Shown: piece after piece, positions 55,200 to 62,881 of the stretch
Numbering within the stretch: position 1 is the stretch's first letter
Layout: every line of letters starts with the position of its first letter
Origin: Streptacidiphilus rugosus AM-16
GTDB lineage: Bacteria; Actinomycetota; Actinomycetes; Streptomycetales; Streptomycetaceae
Direction of reading: 5' to 3'
Assembly (NCBI RefSeq): GCF_000744655.1
Contig: NZ_JQMJ01000004.1
Location: forward strand, 5,890,001 to 5,954,000
DNA length: 64,000 nt
Translations under genes and position numbers: made by a program
Notes under the pieces: model-generated
Databases searched by the model: none
Told to the model about the DNA's origin: nothing
Seen by the model: only the letters and a program-made list of their open reading frames with translations

Positions 55200-55928
55200 C
55201 TACTCGTCGGCCGGCTGCGACGGGACGGCCAGCTTGTAGCCGATGCCGCGGACGGTCTCGATCAGTCCCGGCAGGCCGAGCTTGCGCCGCAGCGAGGCCA
55301 CGTGGACCTCGAGCGAACGCGCGGTGCCGTCCCAGCTGCTGCGCCAGACCTCGCTGATGATCTGCTCGCGCCGGAAGACCACGCCGGGGCTCTGCGCCAG
55401 CAGGGCCAGCAGCTCGTACTCCTTGCGGGTCAGCGCGACGTCCTCGCCGTGGACGGTGGCGCGGCGCGAGGCCTGGTCGAGGTCGAGGCCGAAGGCGCGG
55501 CTGAGCAGCGCGGGCGGATCCTCGCGGCGCGGCTGCGGGGCGACCGGGGCGGGGCGCGCCCCCGCGTCGCGGCGGGCCACCGCGTGGATGCGGGCGAGCA
55601 GCTCGCCCATGTCGTAGGGCTTGACGATGTAGTCGTCGGCGCCGATGTTCAGGCCGTGGATCCGGTCCCTGATCTCGGCGCGCGCCGTGACCATGATGAC
55701 CGGGATGCCGCAGCGACGGCGGATCTGGTCGCAGACCTCGAAGCCGTCGCGATCGGGCAGGCCGAGGTCGAGCAGCACCACCCGGAACTGCGGACGGCCG
55801 TCGGGGACGAGCGCGTCCAGGGCCTCGTTGCCGGAGCGGGCGTGCCGTACCTCGAATCCGTGCTTGCCGAGGACGGCCATCAGCGCGGCGGCGACGTGCT
55901 CGTCGTCCTCGACGAGGAGCAGGCGCAT
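55200..55928 (-). CDS. OmpR-family response regulator
   Basis: 242 residues. The receiver domain has acidic residues in LLLVEDDEH, the phospho-acceptor in VLLDLGLPDRDGFE, and the conserved Lys in DDYIVKPYD. The C-terminal winged helix is typical (VALTRKEYELLALLAQSPGVVFRREQI, VEVHVASLRRKLG). It starts at ATG 55928 and is the first gene of the operon with the sensor kinase downstream. Its targets are unknown. The 297-bp upstream region contains its promoter. Confidence 0.95.
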   Translation of the reverse strand: MRLLLVEDDEHVAAALMAVLGKHGFEVRHARSGNEALDALVPDGRPQFRVVLLDLGLPDRDGFEVCDQIRRRCGIPVIMVTARAEIRDRIHGLNIGADDYIVKPYDMGELLARIHAVARRDAGARPAPVAPQPRREDPPALLSRAFGLDLDQASRRATVHGEDVALTRKEYELLALLAQSPGVVFRREQIISEVWRSSWDGTARSLEVHVASLRRKLGLPGLIETVRGIGYKLAVPSQPADE

Positions 55929-56225
55929 CGGGTCTCTCCTCAGGTTCGGTGTCGTGTCGGTTCTGTGAGTGCTCTGTCGGTGCTCTGGCAGGCATCCACT
56001 CCCAGACCACCACCAAAGGTCAAGTGGGAGCGGTCGGCGCGGGGAGACCGTTACCGAGCTGCGATGATCGCCGCGGGCCGATGGCGGGCCCCGATCCTCA
56101 AATCCCGCTCAGAAGTGCGGTGACCGGCTGCCTGTGCCCGTAGAGTCGAGTCGTCCGCGGTCTGTACCCGGACTATCCGGACATGTCGGGACCTCCCGGC
56201 AGCAGCACCGAGGAGTCGATCCAGC

Positions 56226-57155
56226 ATGGCGTCCGCCCCACGGCAGCAGCCGGTGCTGCTGCGCCTGCGGGGCGTGAGCAAGCGGCACGGGCTGGTGCAG
56301 ACGCTGCACGAGGTGGATCTCGAACTCTCCCGCGGCGAGGTGGTCACGCTGCTCGGGCCGCCGGGCGCGGGCAAGACCACGCTGTGCCGAGCGATCAACG
56401 GCGCGGAGCGGATCGACTCCGGGGTGATTCTGCTCGACGGCGCGCCCCTGCCCGCACGCGGGCGCGCGCGCCGGGCGGCCCGGGCGGACGTCGGACTGGT
56501 CCCCGACTCCGACGCGCCGGCGCGCGTGACGCGGCGGACGGACGGACTCCACGAGCCGTACGGGCCGGTGTGGCCCGGGCACCCCGAAGACCCCGAGGGC
56601 CCGGAGGCTCCCGAGGGCCCCCGCCGGTGGGGACGGCGGACCGGAGCAACGTTCGGCTCCTCCGCCTCCTACGTGTCGCTCGGACCGCGCGGGCGCGGCG
56701 CGCCGACGGGCCGCACGGTCCTGGAGGAACTGACCCGCTCGCAGGTGCGAGCCCGCGGCATCGCCCCCGAGGACGCCGAGCAGCGCGCGCTGGAACAGCT
56801 GCACCGGGTCGGCGCGGCGGCGGAGGCGGGCCTGCGCAGGGCGCAGCTCAGCCCGTCCGGCCTGGCCCGGGTGGCGCTGGCGCGAGCCCTGGTGCTGGAC
56901 CCTAAGCTGCTGCTGGTGGACGAGCCGCCGCAGGAGCTGCGGGAGCTCACCCACGAGCTGACCGGGCAGCTGGTCGCGGAGGGCCTGGCGATGCTGGTCG
57001 TCTCCGAGGAGCCGTGCTTCGCGCACGCCGCCGCGGACCGGGTGCTCTTCATGTCGGGCGGGCGGATCGTGGAATCCGCCCCGCCCCAGCAGTTCTTCAC
57101 CGCGCCCCGCACCTCCCGGGCCCGCGACTTCGTCACCCGCCTGCTCCGACGCTGA
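56226..57155 (+). CDS. Degenerate GluA-like amino-acid ABC transporter ATPase (no partners)
   Basis: 309 residues. The N-terminus (LLRLRGVSKRHGLVQTLHEVDLELSRGEVVTLLGPPGAGKTTLCRA) has an intact Walker A. The C-terminus (VLFMSGGRIVESAPPQQFFTAPRTSRARDF) matches GluA-type polar amino-acid importers. Between them the family motifs are eroded: the Q-loop is absent and replaced by a 60-residue Pro/Gly/Arg-rich insert. The signature is LSPSGLARVALARAL, and the D-loop after LLLVDEP is PQELREL. The switch His is replaced by Glu (VVSEEP instead of VVTHEM). The binding protein and permease genes that normally follow are missing. It may be a decaying relic. Confidence 0.8.
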   Translation: MASAPRQQPVLLRLRGVSKRHGLVQTLHEVDLELSRGEVVTLLGPPGAGKTTLCRAINGAERIDSGVILLDGAPLPARGRARRAARADVGLVPDSDAPARVTRRTDGLHEPYGPVWPGHPEDPEGPEAPEGPRRWGRRTGATFGSSASYVSLGPRGRGAPTGRTVLEELTRSQVRARGIAPEDAEQRALEQLHRVGAAAEAGLRRAQLSPSGLARVALARALVLDPKLLLVDEPPQELRELTHELTGQLVAEGLAMLVVSEEPCFAHAAADRVLFMSGGRIVESAPPQQFFTAPRTSRARDFVTRLLRR

Positions 57156-57389
57156 GCCCGACGACCCCTCGGCAGGCAGCCCGCAGCCGTCGGCGAGTGT
57201 CGCCCGGCGGGGCCGGCGGGACCCACGGTCCAGGTCTCCGGCGTCGGGCGGCGCCCGCGGCGGAGCGCACGCCTCCTCTCCGGGCGTGACCTGGGACGAA
57301 TCGAACAGGTCGCGCACACGTGTGATGTGAACCGGCGTACGCCCGACGCTGCTTGACGCCGCACCAGCCGATCTGTTGCATTGCCTTCT

Positions 57390-59066
57390 ATGAATGGCCC
57401 CGCTCCCTCCGGCCCCGACCCCGTGATCATCGCCGGTGCGGGTCCCGTCGGCCTCGCGCTGGCACTGGCGCTCGCCCGGCACGAGGTGCCGACGCTTGTC
57501 GTGGACGAGGGCAGCGGCGTCTGTCCGGAGGGGTCGCGTTCCACGGTGCTGCGCGCCGACACCGTGGGTTTCCTGCGCCGGATCGGCTACGAGCGGGTCG
57601 CCGCGGACGGACGCGGGTGGACCGGTTGGCGGACCCTGCGGCGGGGCCGCGAACTGCTCAGCGTGGAGCTCGAACAGGACGACGTGCTGCACCTGGCCCA
57701 GCACCGGCTGCTGCGCGGGCTGCGCGACGCCGTCTCGGCCACGCCGCTGGTGGAGCTGCTGCCCGAGTGCGCGGTCACCGACGTCGAGCAGCACGCGGGC
57801 GAGGAGGCCGTCCGGGTGCGGACCGAGCGGACCTGGCTGCGCGGCAGCTACCTCGTCGGCTGCGACGGTCCGCGGTCGACCGTCCGCAAGCGCCTCGCGC
57901 TGCGCTTTCCCGGGAGGGCCGCCGCCGACCACTACGCGCTCGCGACGATCCGCGCCGACCTCCCCTTTCCCGGGGAGGCCCGGCTGCACCGCGATCCGCC
58001 CCGGGCGCCGGGCGCACCGGGCGCGCGGGAGGTGATCGCGCGGCCCCTGCCCGACAGCGTCTGGCGTCTCGACTGGCGGCTGCCGCCGCGCGCGCCCGCG
58101 CTCACTCCCGACCAGCTTGTCGACCAGCTCCGCTCCACGCTGGCCGCCTGGAACGGCGGCGCGGTGCCCGGCTACGAGCTGATCTCGAACGCCGACTACG
58201 TGGTGCAGCAGCGGCTGGCGACCAGGTTCCAGGTCGGCCGGGTCTTCCTGGCCGGCGACGCCGCGCACGTGCTGGGCTCGCTGGGCATGCAGAACATCGA
58301 CGAGGGGCTGCGCGACGCGGACAACCTCGCCTGGAAGCTGGCGCTGGTCTGGCACGGCTGCGCGCCCGACCGGCTGCTGACGACCTACCAGCAGGAGCGA
58401 CGCGGCGCGGTGATCGCCAGGCTGCGGGCCGTCGACCAGGCGATGCCGCTGCTGCAGCCCAGCACCCCGCTGCTGGAGGTGCGCCGCAGCCTGCTCTCCG
58501 GCTCGCTGCGCCGCAACGCGGAACTGCTGTCCGACGGCTCGCTCGGCACCGGCCGGCTCGGCGGCGCGCCCGCCTACCCGGGGCGTGCCCGTCCTGGGCT
58601 CACCCGCGCGCTCGCCCCGACCAGCCCCGGCGTTCTGGTTCCCGACTTCCCCGTGGTCACCGCCGACGGCGCCGTCGACCGGCTGCGCGCACGGCTCGGC
58701 CGGGGCTTCCTGGTCGTCCTGGTGGCGCCCGGCACGGGGGTGTGGGCCAGCGAGCACTGGCTCGGCGCCGGACTGATGCCGCAGCTGACCGAGGCGACCG
58801 AGGCCCTGCCGCTCCCCGCCGAACTGCTGGTCACCGAGGACTACCCCGGTGCGGCCGCGCACACGGTGCTGCTGATCCGCCCGGACGGGCATCTGGTGGC
58901 GGCGGTGCAGGGCTGCCGCCCGGAGGATCTGTACGACCTGGCCGACCGCGCCCGCAACACCGCCGCCGAACTGCCCGTGCCGCGCGCGGGAGGCACGGAC
59001 CGGGGAGCGGAGCGGGGGCCGAGGGAGGCCCCGACCGGGCGGCCGACCGTTCCCGCGAGCGACTGA
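57390..59066 (+). CDS. FAD-dependent aromatic monooxygenase (PHBH/MhpA-like)
   Basis: 558 residues. This is a class A flavoprotein monooxygenase, with FAD motif VIIAGAGPVGLALALAL, the DG motif in YLVGCDGPRSTVRK and the GD motif VFLAGDAAHVLGSLGMQNIDEGLRDADNLAWKL. A thioredoxin-like C-terminal domain (LLVTEDYPGAAAHTVLLIRPDGHLVAAV) is typical of 3-(3-hydroxyphenyl)propionate and polyketide hydroxylases. ATG at 57390 was chosen; a TTG nine bases earlier is possible, and neither has a clear ribosome-binding site. No pathway neighbours are present, so the substrate is unknown. Confidence 0.88.
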   Translation: MNGPAPSGPDPVIIAGAGPVGLALALALARHEVPTLVVDEGSGVCPEGSRSTVLRADTVGFLRRIGYERVAADGRGWTGWRTLRRGRELLSVELEQDDVLHLAQHRLLRGLRDAVSATPLVELLPECAVTDVEQHAGEEAVRVRTERTWLRGSYLVGCDGPRSTVRKRLALRFPGRAAADHYALATIRADLPFPGEARLHRDPPRAPGAPGAREVIARPLPDSVWRLDWRLPPRAPALTPDQLVDQLRSTLAAWNGGAVPGYELISNADYVVQQRLATRFQVGRVFLAGDAAHVLGSLGMQNIDEGLRDADNLAWKLALVWHGCAPDRLLTTYQQERRGAVIARLRAVDQAMPLLQPSTPLLEVRRSLLSGSLRRNAELLSDGSLGTGRLGGAPAYPGRARPGLTRALAPTSPGVLVPDFPVVTADGAVDRLRARLGRGFLVVLVAPGTGVWASEHWLGAGLMPQLTEATEALPLPAELLVTEDYPGAAAHTVLLIRPDGHLVAAVQGCRPEDLYDLADRARNTAAELPVPRAGGTDRGAERGPREAPTGRPTVPASD

Positions 59067-59497
59067 CCGCCGGACAATCTTGACGATCAACTGAGCACGT
59101 GCTCTACTCCCGCCATGGGGATCATCAGCATGCGGTCTGTCCGCAGCACACGCCTGGACGTCGTCCGGTGCCCCCGCCTGTTCTGTAGCCCGGGCTAACC
59201 CAGGGCCTGCACAGAACTCAGGCAGGCTCTGACGCCCGGCTGGAGACGTATCGCTCTCGCCGCCGTCACGGGCAGCCCCTCTCCCGGCACCGGCGCGACA
59301 CCCCCGCAGGACTCCTCAGGCGTCCCTCGGCGTCGCCCGTCACGTCATGACTCACGGCTCATGACGTGAAGTGCACACCCCTTTCACGTCGTACTTCACG
59401 CTGTCGTACCCACTGTCTGCGCGTCGGCTCCCCACCGTGCGAGACTCGGGGCTTGACGGCGTCTCGTCAACTCATCGACGACTCCGAGGACCTCACC
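59067..59497 (+). other. Inverted-repeat-rich region upstream of cysteine dioxygenase
   Basis: This 431-bp region is strikingly rich in dyads. Examples are GAGCACGTGCTC at 59093-59104, TAGCCCGGGCTA at 59186-59197 (enclosed by TTCTGT at 59181 and ACAGAA at 59211), and the two overlapping hairpins at 59340-59400. No ORF with typical codon use is present. It probably holds the promoter and leader of the cysteine dioxygenase/rhodanese operon. Confidence 0.5.
59340..59400 (+). promoter_or_regulatory. Two mutually exclusive hairpins in the leader of the cysteine dioxygenase gene
   Basis: Hairpin A pairs TCACGTCATGA (59340-59350) with TCATGACGTGA (59359-59369), perfect over 11 bp. Hairpin B pairs CGTGAAGT (59365-59372) with ACTTCACG (59393-59400), perfect over 8 bp. 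They share CGTGA (59365-59369), so only one can form fully at a time. This is either a switch-like leader or a multi-site operator with a TTCACGTC-type repeat. Confidence 0.5.
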
Positions 59498-60076
59498 GTG
59501 CCCGAATCCTCCGTGCTGCACGCACCCGTCGCCCCGAGCCCCAGGCCGGCGCCGCCCGAGCCGGCCACCGCGCCCGACCGCACCGCTCCGCCCGACCTCG
59601 CCGACCTGCTGGACTTCGCCCGCGTGGCCGCCGCCGATCCGGAGGTGCTCGCGCGACTCTCCCTGCATCCGACCGAACGCACCTGGGTGCGGCTCGAGGG
59701 TCCCGGCGGGAGCGAGGCCTGGATCATCGGCTGGCCGCCGGGGTCCGAGACCGGCTGGCACGACCACGGAGGATCCAGCGGAGCCTTCGTGACCTCACAG
59801 GGTGAACTCAGCGAACTCTCCCTGGGCGTGCCGCTGCCGACGGCCGGGTGGCGCAGCCTGGAGCTGGAGGAGGGCGTGGACCGGCAGCGCTCGCTCCCCG
59901 CAGGACGCGGGCGCGCCTTCGGACCGCACCACGTCCACCAGGTCGTCAACCCGTCGCGGGACCTGCACGCGGTGTCCGTCCACTGCTACTACCCTCCGCT
60001 GCCGCAGCTGCGCCGCTACGCCCGCGCGGGCGACGTGCTCAGGGTCGCCCAGATCGAGGGGCCCGAGGAGTGGTGA
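59498..60076 (+). CDS. Cysteine dioxygenase family protein
   Basis: About 192 residues. The cupin oxidises cysteine to cysteine sulfinate with O2. The iron ligands are visible in GWHDHGGSSGAFV (two His) and in FGPHHVHQVVN. The N-terminal 30 residues are Pro/Ala-rich. GTG at 59498 follows GAGGACCTCACC; a TTG at 59453 would add 15 residues and cannot be excluded. Its stop overlaps the rhodanese gene by 4 bp (GTGA), which supports a shared role in sulfur catabolism. Confidence 0.88.
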   Translation: MPESSVLHAPVAPSPRPAPPEPATAPDRTAPPDLADLLDFARVAAADPEVLARLSLHPTERTWVRLEGPGGSEAWIIGWPPGSETGWHDHGGSSGAFVTSQGELSELSLGVPLPTAGWRSLELEEGVDRQRSLPAGRGRAFGPHHVHQVVNPSRDLHAVSVHCYYPPLPQLRRYARAGDVLRVAQIEGPEEW

Positions 60077-60504
60077 GCGCCGAGGACGCGACGCAGGGCC
60101 TGGGCATCGACGCGCTGTTGGAGCGGGAACGGGCGAAGCTGGACCGGCTGACTCCCGCTCGGGCGGCCGCCGCGGTCGAGCTGCAGGGCGCGCTGCTGGT
60201 CGACATCCGGTACGCGGCGCTGCGTGAGCGGGACGGGCTGATCCCCGGAGCGCTCGTGGTGGAGCGCAACGAGCTCGAGTGGCGGATGGATCCGACCGGC
60301 GACCATCGCGCCGCGGAGACCACGGACCACGACCGCCTCGTCGTGGTCGTCTGCAACGAGGGCTACGCGTCCTCGCTGGCGGCGCGGTCGCTGCACGCAC
60401 TCGGCCTGCACCGCGCCACGGACGTGATCGGCGGCTTCCAGGCCTGGGCGGCGGCCGGCCTCCCGGTGACCGGCGCGCCGAACGCGCCCGACGGCCGGGC
60501 GTGA
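60073..60504 (+). CDS. Rhodanese-like sulfurtransferase
   Basis: 143 residues. The rhodanese domain shows LLVDIRYAALRERDGLIPGALVVERNELEW, active-site loop VVVCNEGYASSLAARSL with the catalytic Cys, and DVIGGFQAWAAAGLPV. GTG at 60073 overlaps the cysteine dioxygenase stop as GTGA, so the two are translationally coupled. The pair probably handles sulfur released during cysteine oxidation (sulfite/thiosulfate or persulfide); the exact reaction is inferred. Its stop codon abuts the rny stop codon exactly (TGATCA). Confidence 0.9.
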   Translation: MSAEDATQGLGIDALLERERAKLDRLTPARAAAAVELQGALLVDIRYAALRERDGLIPGALVVERNELEWRMDPTGDHRAAETTDHDRLVVVVCNEGYASSLAARSLHALGLHRATDVIGGFQAWAAAGLPVTGAPNAPDGRA

Positions 60505-61920
60505 TCAGCGGGCGAAGGTGGTGGCGCGGCTCTCGCGGATGACGGTGATCCGGATCTGGCCCGGGTAGGTGAGCTCGTTCTCCACCTCGCGGGCCACGTC
60601 CTTGGCGATGACCTGGGCCTGGAGGTCGTCGACCGCCTCCGGCAGCACCATCACCCTGACCTCGCGTCCGGCCTGCATCGCGTAGACCTTGTAGACGCCC
60701 TCGTGACGGCGGGCGATCTGCTCCAGCTTCTCCAGCCTGCGTGCGTGCAACTCCACCGACTCGCGGCGGGCTCCCGGGCGGCCGCCGGAGCAGGCGTCCG
60801 CGGCCTGGGTGAGCACCGCCTCGACCGTCTGCGGCTCGATCTCGTTGTGGTGCGCGGCGACGGCGTGCACCACGTCCTCGGACTCGCCGTAACGGCGCAC
60901 CAGTTCGGCGCCGATCTGGGCGTGGCTGCCGTCCACCTCGTGGGTGACGGCCTTTCCTATGTCGTGCAGCAGGGTGCAGCGCCGGACCAGGACCGGGTCC
61001 ACCCGCAGCTCCGCCGCCAGCATCCCGGCGATGTGCGCGGACTCGACGAGGTGGCCGAGCACGTTCTGGCCGTAGGAGGTGCGGTACCGCAACCGCCCCA
61101 GCAGGCGCAGCAGTTCGGGATGGAGCTCGTCGAGACCGACCTCCGCGACGGCGTCCTCCGCCGCCCGCTGGCACAGCCGCTCGACCTCGACCTGGCTGCG
61201 CTCGTGGACGTCCTCGATCCGCTGCGGGTGGATCCTGCCGTCCGCCACCAGCTCCTCGAGGGTGAGCCTGGCGACCTCCCGGCGGACCGGGTCGAAGCAG
61301 GAGAGCAGCACGGACTCCGGCGTCTCGTCGATGATCAGGTTGACGCCGGTGACCGCCTCGAAGGAACGGATGTTCCGGCCCTCGCGGCCGATGATCCGCC
61401 CCTTCATGTCCTCACTGGGCAGGCGCAGTGAGGTGATGACCGAATCCGCGGTCTGACGCGCGGCGACCCGCTGGATGGCCGAGGCGACGATCTCCTGCGC
61501 CCTGGCCTCCCCCTCGACGCGGGCCCGGCGCTCGATCTCACGGACCGTCAGCACGGCTTCCCGCTTGGCCTGCTGCTCCACGGTGCGGACCAGTTCGGCA
61601 CGGGCCTCGGCGGCGCTCAGCCCCGCGGCGTGCTCCAGGACCTCGCGGCGTTCGGCGCGCAGGGCCTCGGCCCCGGCGGCGAGTTCGGCCTGGACCCGCG
61701 CGGCCTCGGCCTCGCGCTCGCGCAGGCGCAGCTGCTCCGAGTCGAGCCTGGCCTCGCGTGCGGCCGTCCGCTGCTCCCTGCGGTCCAGGTCGGCGGCCCG
61801 CTCGCGGGCGCCGCGCAGGAGTTGGCGAAGGGCGAGGGCGGCGACGCCCAGCACCAGGAAGGCGATCACGGCGAAGAGCCAGGGGCCCAGGGTGCTCGTC
61901 ATAGCGCCAGCTGCCAGCAT
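60505..61920 (-). CDS. rny: Ribonuclease Y
   Basis: 471 residues. RNase Y is a membrane-anchored endoribonuclease initiating mRNA decay. An N-terminal transmembrane segment (PWLFAVIAFLVLGVAALAL) is followed by a long charged coiled coil (to about residue 170). A KH domain (KGRIIGREGRNIRSFEAVTGVNLIIDE) and an HD domain (CTLLHDIGKAVTHE) come next. It is shorter than the roughly 520 residues common in Firmicutes because of a shorter coil. ATG at 61920 follows GGGGAGGG. It sits beside recX/recA, as in other streptomycetes. Confidence 0.95.
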   Translation of the reverse strand: MLAAGAMTSTLGPWLFAVIAFLVLGVAALALRQLLRGARERAADLDRREQRTAAREARLDSEQLRLREREAEAARVQAELAAGAEALRAERREVLEHAAGLSAAEARAELVRTVEQQAKREAVLTVREIERRARVEGEARAQEIVASAIQRVAARQTADSVITSLRLPSEDMKGRIIGREGRNIRSFEAVTGVNLIIDETPESVLLSCFDPVRREVARLTLEELVADGRIHPQRIEDVHERSQVEVERLCQRAAEDAVAEVGLDELHPELLRLLGRLRYRTSYGQNVLGHLVESAHIAGMLAAELRVDPVLVRRCTLLHDIGKAVTHEVDGSHAQIGAELVRRYGESEDVVHAVAAHHNEIEPQTVEAVLTQAADACSGGRPGARRESVELHARRLEKLEQIARRHEGVYKVYAMQAGREVRVMVLPEAVDDLQAQVIAKDVAREVENELTYPGQIRITVIRESRATTFAR

Positions 61921-62093
61921 TGTCGGCCCTCCCCGTCCCGGTCGCAGGATCACGCTGCGATCACGGTGCGATCTCGGTGCGAGGCGAGCAGAGACCCCTC
62001 ATCCCTCATGGTGAGGCTAGGTGCGGGTTACGAAACGGTCAAGATGGCGACCAGTCCTGACCGTTCGGAAGCGCGGCTTCCGTGACCCGGGCG

Positions 62094-62876
62094 TCAGCCC
62101 GCGTCCTCCCCGTGGTCACTTCCGAACCCCGCATCGGGCCAGGACTCGGCTTCGGCTTCGTCGACCATGAACTCGTCGACCATGGACTCGTCGACCATGG
62201 AACGGACCACGCGCAGGGCGAGCCCCTCCGGGTAGCCGCGTCGGGCGAGCATTCCGGCCAGGCGGCGGATCCGCACCTGCCGGTCGAGCCCCTGCGTCGA
62301 ACGGAGCTTGCGCTCCACCAGGCGGCGGGCCGCGGCCTCCTCGTCGTCGGGATCGACGTCGGCGACGGCCTGGGCGACCAACGCGCTGTCGACGCCCTTC
62401 GCGCGCAGCTCCCCCGCGAGCGCGCGCCGGGCCAGACCCCGGTTGCGTTGGCGCTGTTCGACCCAACTGCGGGCGTAGGCGGCGTCATCGACGAGGCCGA
62501 CCTCCTCCAGGCGGTCGAGCACGGCCTCGGCGACCTCGTCCGGGATCTCCTTGCGGCGCAGTGCGTCGGCCAACTGGCGCCGGGTGCGCGCGGAACCGGT
62601 GAGCATCCGCAGGCAGATGTCCCGTGCCCGGGACGCGGGATCGCTCGGCGCTTCGGGGGCCGCCCCCGCGCCGCGTGTGTCATCGATGCCGGAACGCTCG
62701 GGGCCGTCGGAGCGCTCGGCGCGGCGCGAGCGCCGCGTGGTCTGCCGAACCGCTGCCGCCTCCGGCTCGGCCGTGGGCTCAGGGGCGGCGGCCGTGTCGG
62801 AGAGGGACTCCGTCCACGTGCCGCCGGCCCCGTTCGAGCTCCAGTCGCGGGGACCCCACCCGCTGTCGCTCGTCAT
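62094..62876 (-). CDS. recX: Regulatory protein RecX
   Basis: 260 residues. RecX binds RecA filaments and limits their activity. A disordered Arg/Ala-rich N-terminus of about 80 residues precedes the three-helix repeats (LTGSARTRRQLADALRRKEIPDEVAEAVLDRLEEVGLVDDAAYARSW). These continue with RNRGLARRALAGELRAKGV and RLAGMLARRGYPEGLALRVV. The C-terminus ends in a short Met-Val-Asp-Glu tandem repeat. It starts 5 bp after the recA stop, so the two genes share an operon. Confidence 0.94.
   Translation of the reverse strand: MTSDSGWGPRDWSSNGAGGTWTESLSDTAAAPEPTAEPEAAAVRQTTRRSRRAERSDGPERSGIDDTRGAGAAPEAPSDPASRARDICLRMLTGSARTRRQLADALRRKEIPDEVAEAVLDRLEEVGLVDDAAYARSWVEQRQRNRGLARRALAGELRAKGVDSALVAQAVADVDPDDEEAAARRLVERKLRSTQGLDRQVRIRRLAGMLARRGYPEGLALRVVRSMVDESMVDEFMVDEAEAESWPDAGFGSDHGEDAG
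62159..62203 (-). repeat. 15-bp tandem repeat in the recX 3' end
   Basis: GTCGACCATGAACTC occurs about three times with single-base variants (GTCGACCATGGACTC, then GTCGACCATGGAACG). It encodes Ser-Met-Val-Asp-Glu/Phe-Met-Val-Asp-Glu near the RecX C-terminus, an expansion-prone segment. Confidence 0.75.
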
Positions 62877-62881
62877 CGGGC

